Below the pieces are notes generated by a model. It saw only the letters and a list, made by a program, of their open reading frames with translations. It was not told where the DNA came from and made no database searches. DNA of 64,000 bases from Adiantum capillus-veneris. Its lineage: Eukaryota; Streptophyta; Polypodiopsida; Polypodiales; Pteridaceae. A program made the position numbers and the translations under genes. Shown piece after piece: positions 63,481-64,000 of this stretch. The stretch lies in assembly GCA_014529385.2 (NCBI GenBank), contig CM043958.1, positions 150,732,793-150,796,792 of the forward strand. Reading direction: 5' to 3'. Positions within the stretch are counted from its first letter, which is position 1. The number at the start of each line of letters is the position of its first letter.

Positions 63481-64000
63481 CGAGAAAAGCATATTGGTTG
63501 GCTCTGTAAAGGTGTTTCTTCTTTGCATAAAACATGTGATCATCGGAGTCCAAACTGGAGGATGATGACTCCGCAGTAGAACTACCGGGTCGGGGTCTTC
63601 TCGTATTTGCCGCCTTCTTGTTCTTTCCAAAATTTTGATTCTTGCTTCGCTTCTTACCCTTTCTGTCCTCTTACTCTTTCTGTCCTCCTCGCTCTCGCTG
63701 GAGTTGGAAGAGGAAGAGCTATCCGAACTGTTAGAAGAAAAAGAAGAACTGGTTAGTCCTTCGAAACGTACATGCGTCTTCTATTTCCGTGCAGTTGCAA
63801 AAGAAGATCGACGGCCCAAGTAATTGGGGTAGTCAATCCCCTTGTTGCGCTTCTGCAATTGTTTCTTTGATGGCTTCTTTGCGTCTAGAAGTTGATTGAT
63901 TCGTTTTTTGATGACATCATCAAGTTCATCTTCAGTAAACATCCTTGGGGTAGGAGGTTGCTTGAGGACCGGTTTTATGGGTGACTCAATGGCTTTCTGC
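63481..64000 (-). pseudogene. Upstream gypsy polyprotein part fused to integrase by deletion; cut by window end
   Basis: Reads TEDELDDVIKKRINQLLDAK, KQLQKRNKGIDYPNYLGRRS and a Ser/Glu-rich stretch, a style typical of gag or of the gag-protease linker. Protease, RT and RNase H would be expected before integrase but are missing, so a deletion joins this part to integrase at about 63.45 kb. The identity as gag is inferred. Confidence 0.5.

Overview
The window looks like nuclear DNA of a land plant, probably a fern or another seed-free plant. The evidence is one spliced receptor kinase of the plant TMK family with a typical short plant intron, decayed Ty3/gypsy, Ty1/copia and LINE sequences, a reverse transcriptase of a type I associate with algae, protists and seed-free plants, and an extreme load of long GA/CT microsatellites. 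The fern assignment is inference. No rRNA, tRNA, CRISPR array or organellar gene was recognised.

Layout. 1-2969 (+): a decayed retroelement with an ORF1 and a reverse transcriptase, ending in a perfect hairpin next to a CA repeat. 6062-7651 (-): Ty3/gypsy pol remnant. 9088-12156 (+): the only intact gene, a two-exon TMK-type leucine-rich-repeat receptor kinase. 14050-16335 (-): Ty1/copia gag, protease and partial integrase, with LTR edge and primer site. 16890-17222 (-): gypsy gag scrap. 18360-19077 (-): broken acidic protein with 90-bp in-frame repeats. 22123-22563 (-): LINE tail. 23330-26900 (+): a very large decayed coding region of unknown family in which almost every in-frame stop stands where glutamine would be expected. 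28915-30440: imperfect palindromic repeats and compound microsatellites.

30664-42900: a nested locus. A transposase-like gene on the minus strand is split by a long-LTR gypsy element (32510-42511). The LTRs carry an antisense coding segment that in the right LTR continues into a retropepsin-like protein. 43645-51086 (-): a head-to-tail array of about 3.6-kb units related to the element at 1-2969. Each unit keeps ORF1 and the start of ORF2 but has lost the reverse transcriptase core, and three copies of a tail repeat punctuate the array. This is the layout expected of Penelope-like elements. 58.1-59.2 kb: LINE pieces in opposite orientations joined to GA arrays. 60.2-64 kb: a gypsy LTR-like leader and gag (+) facing a chromodomain gypsy pol (-).

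Only the TMK gene is likely to be a working protein-coding gene. The rest is best read as layers of retroelement insertion, microsatellite growth and C-to-T decay. The most novel items are the tandem RT-less array, the antisense protein inside the LTR, the split transposase gene, and the large glutamine-to-stop coding region.
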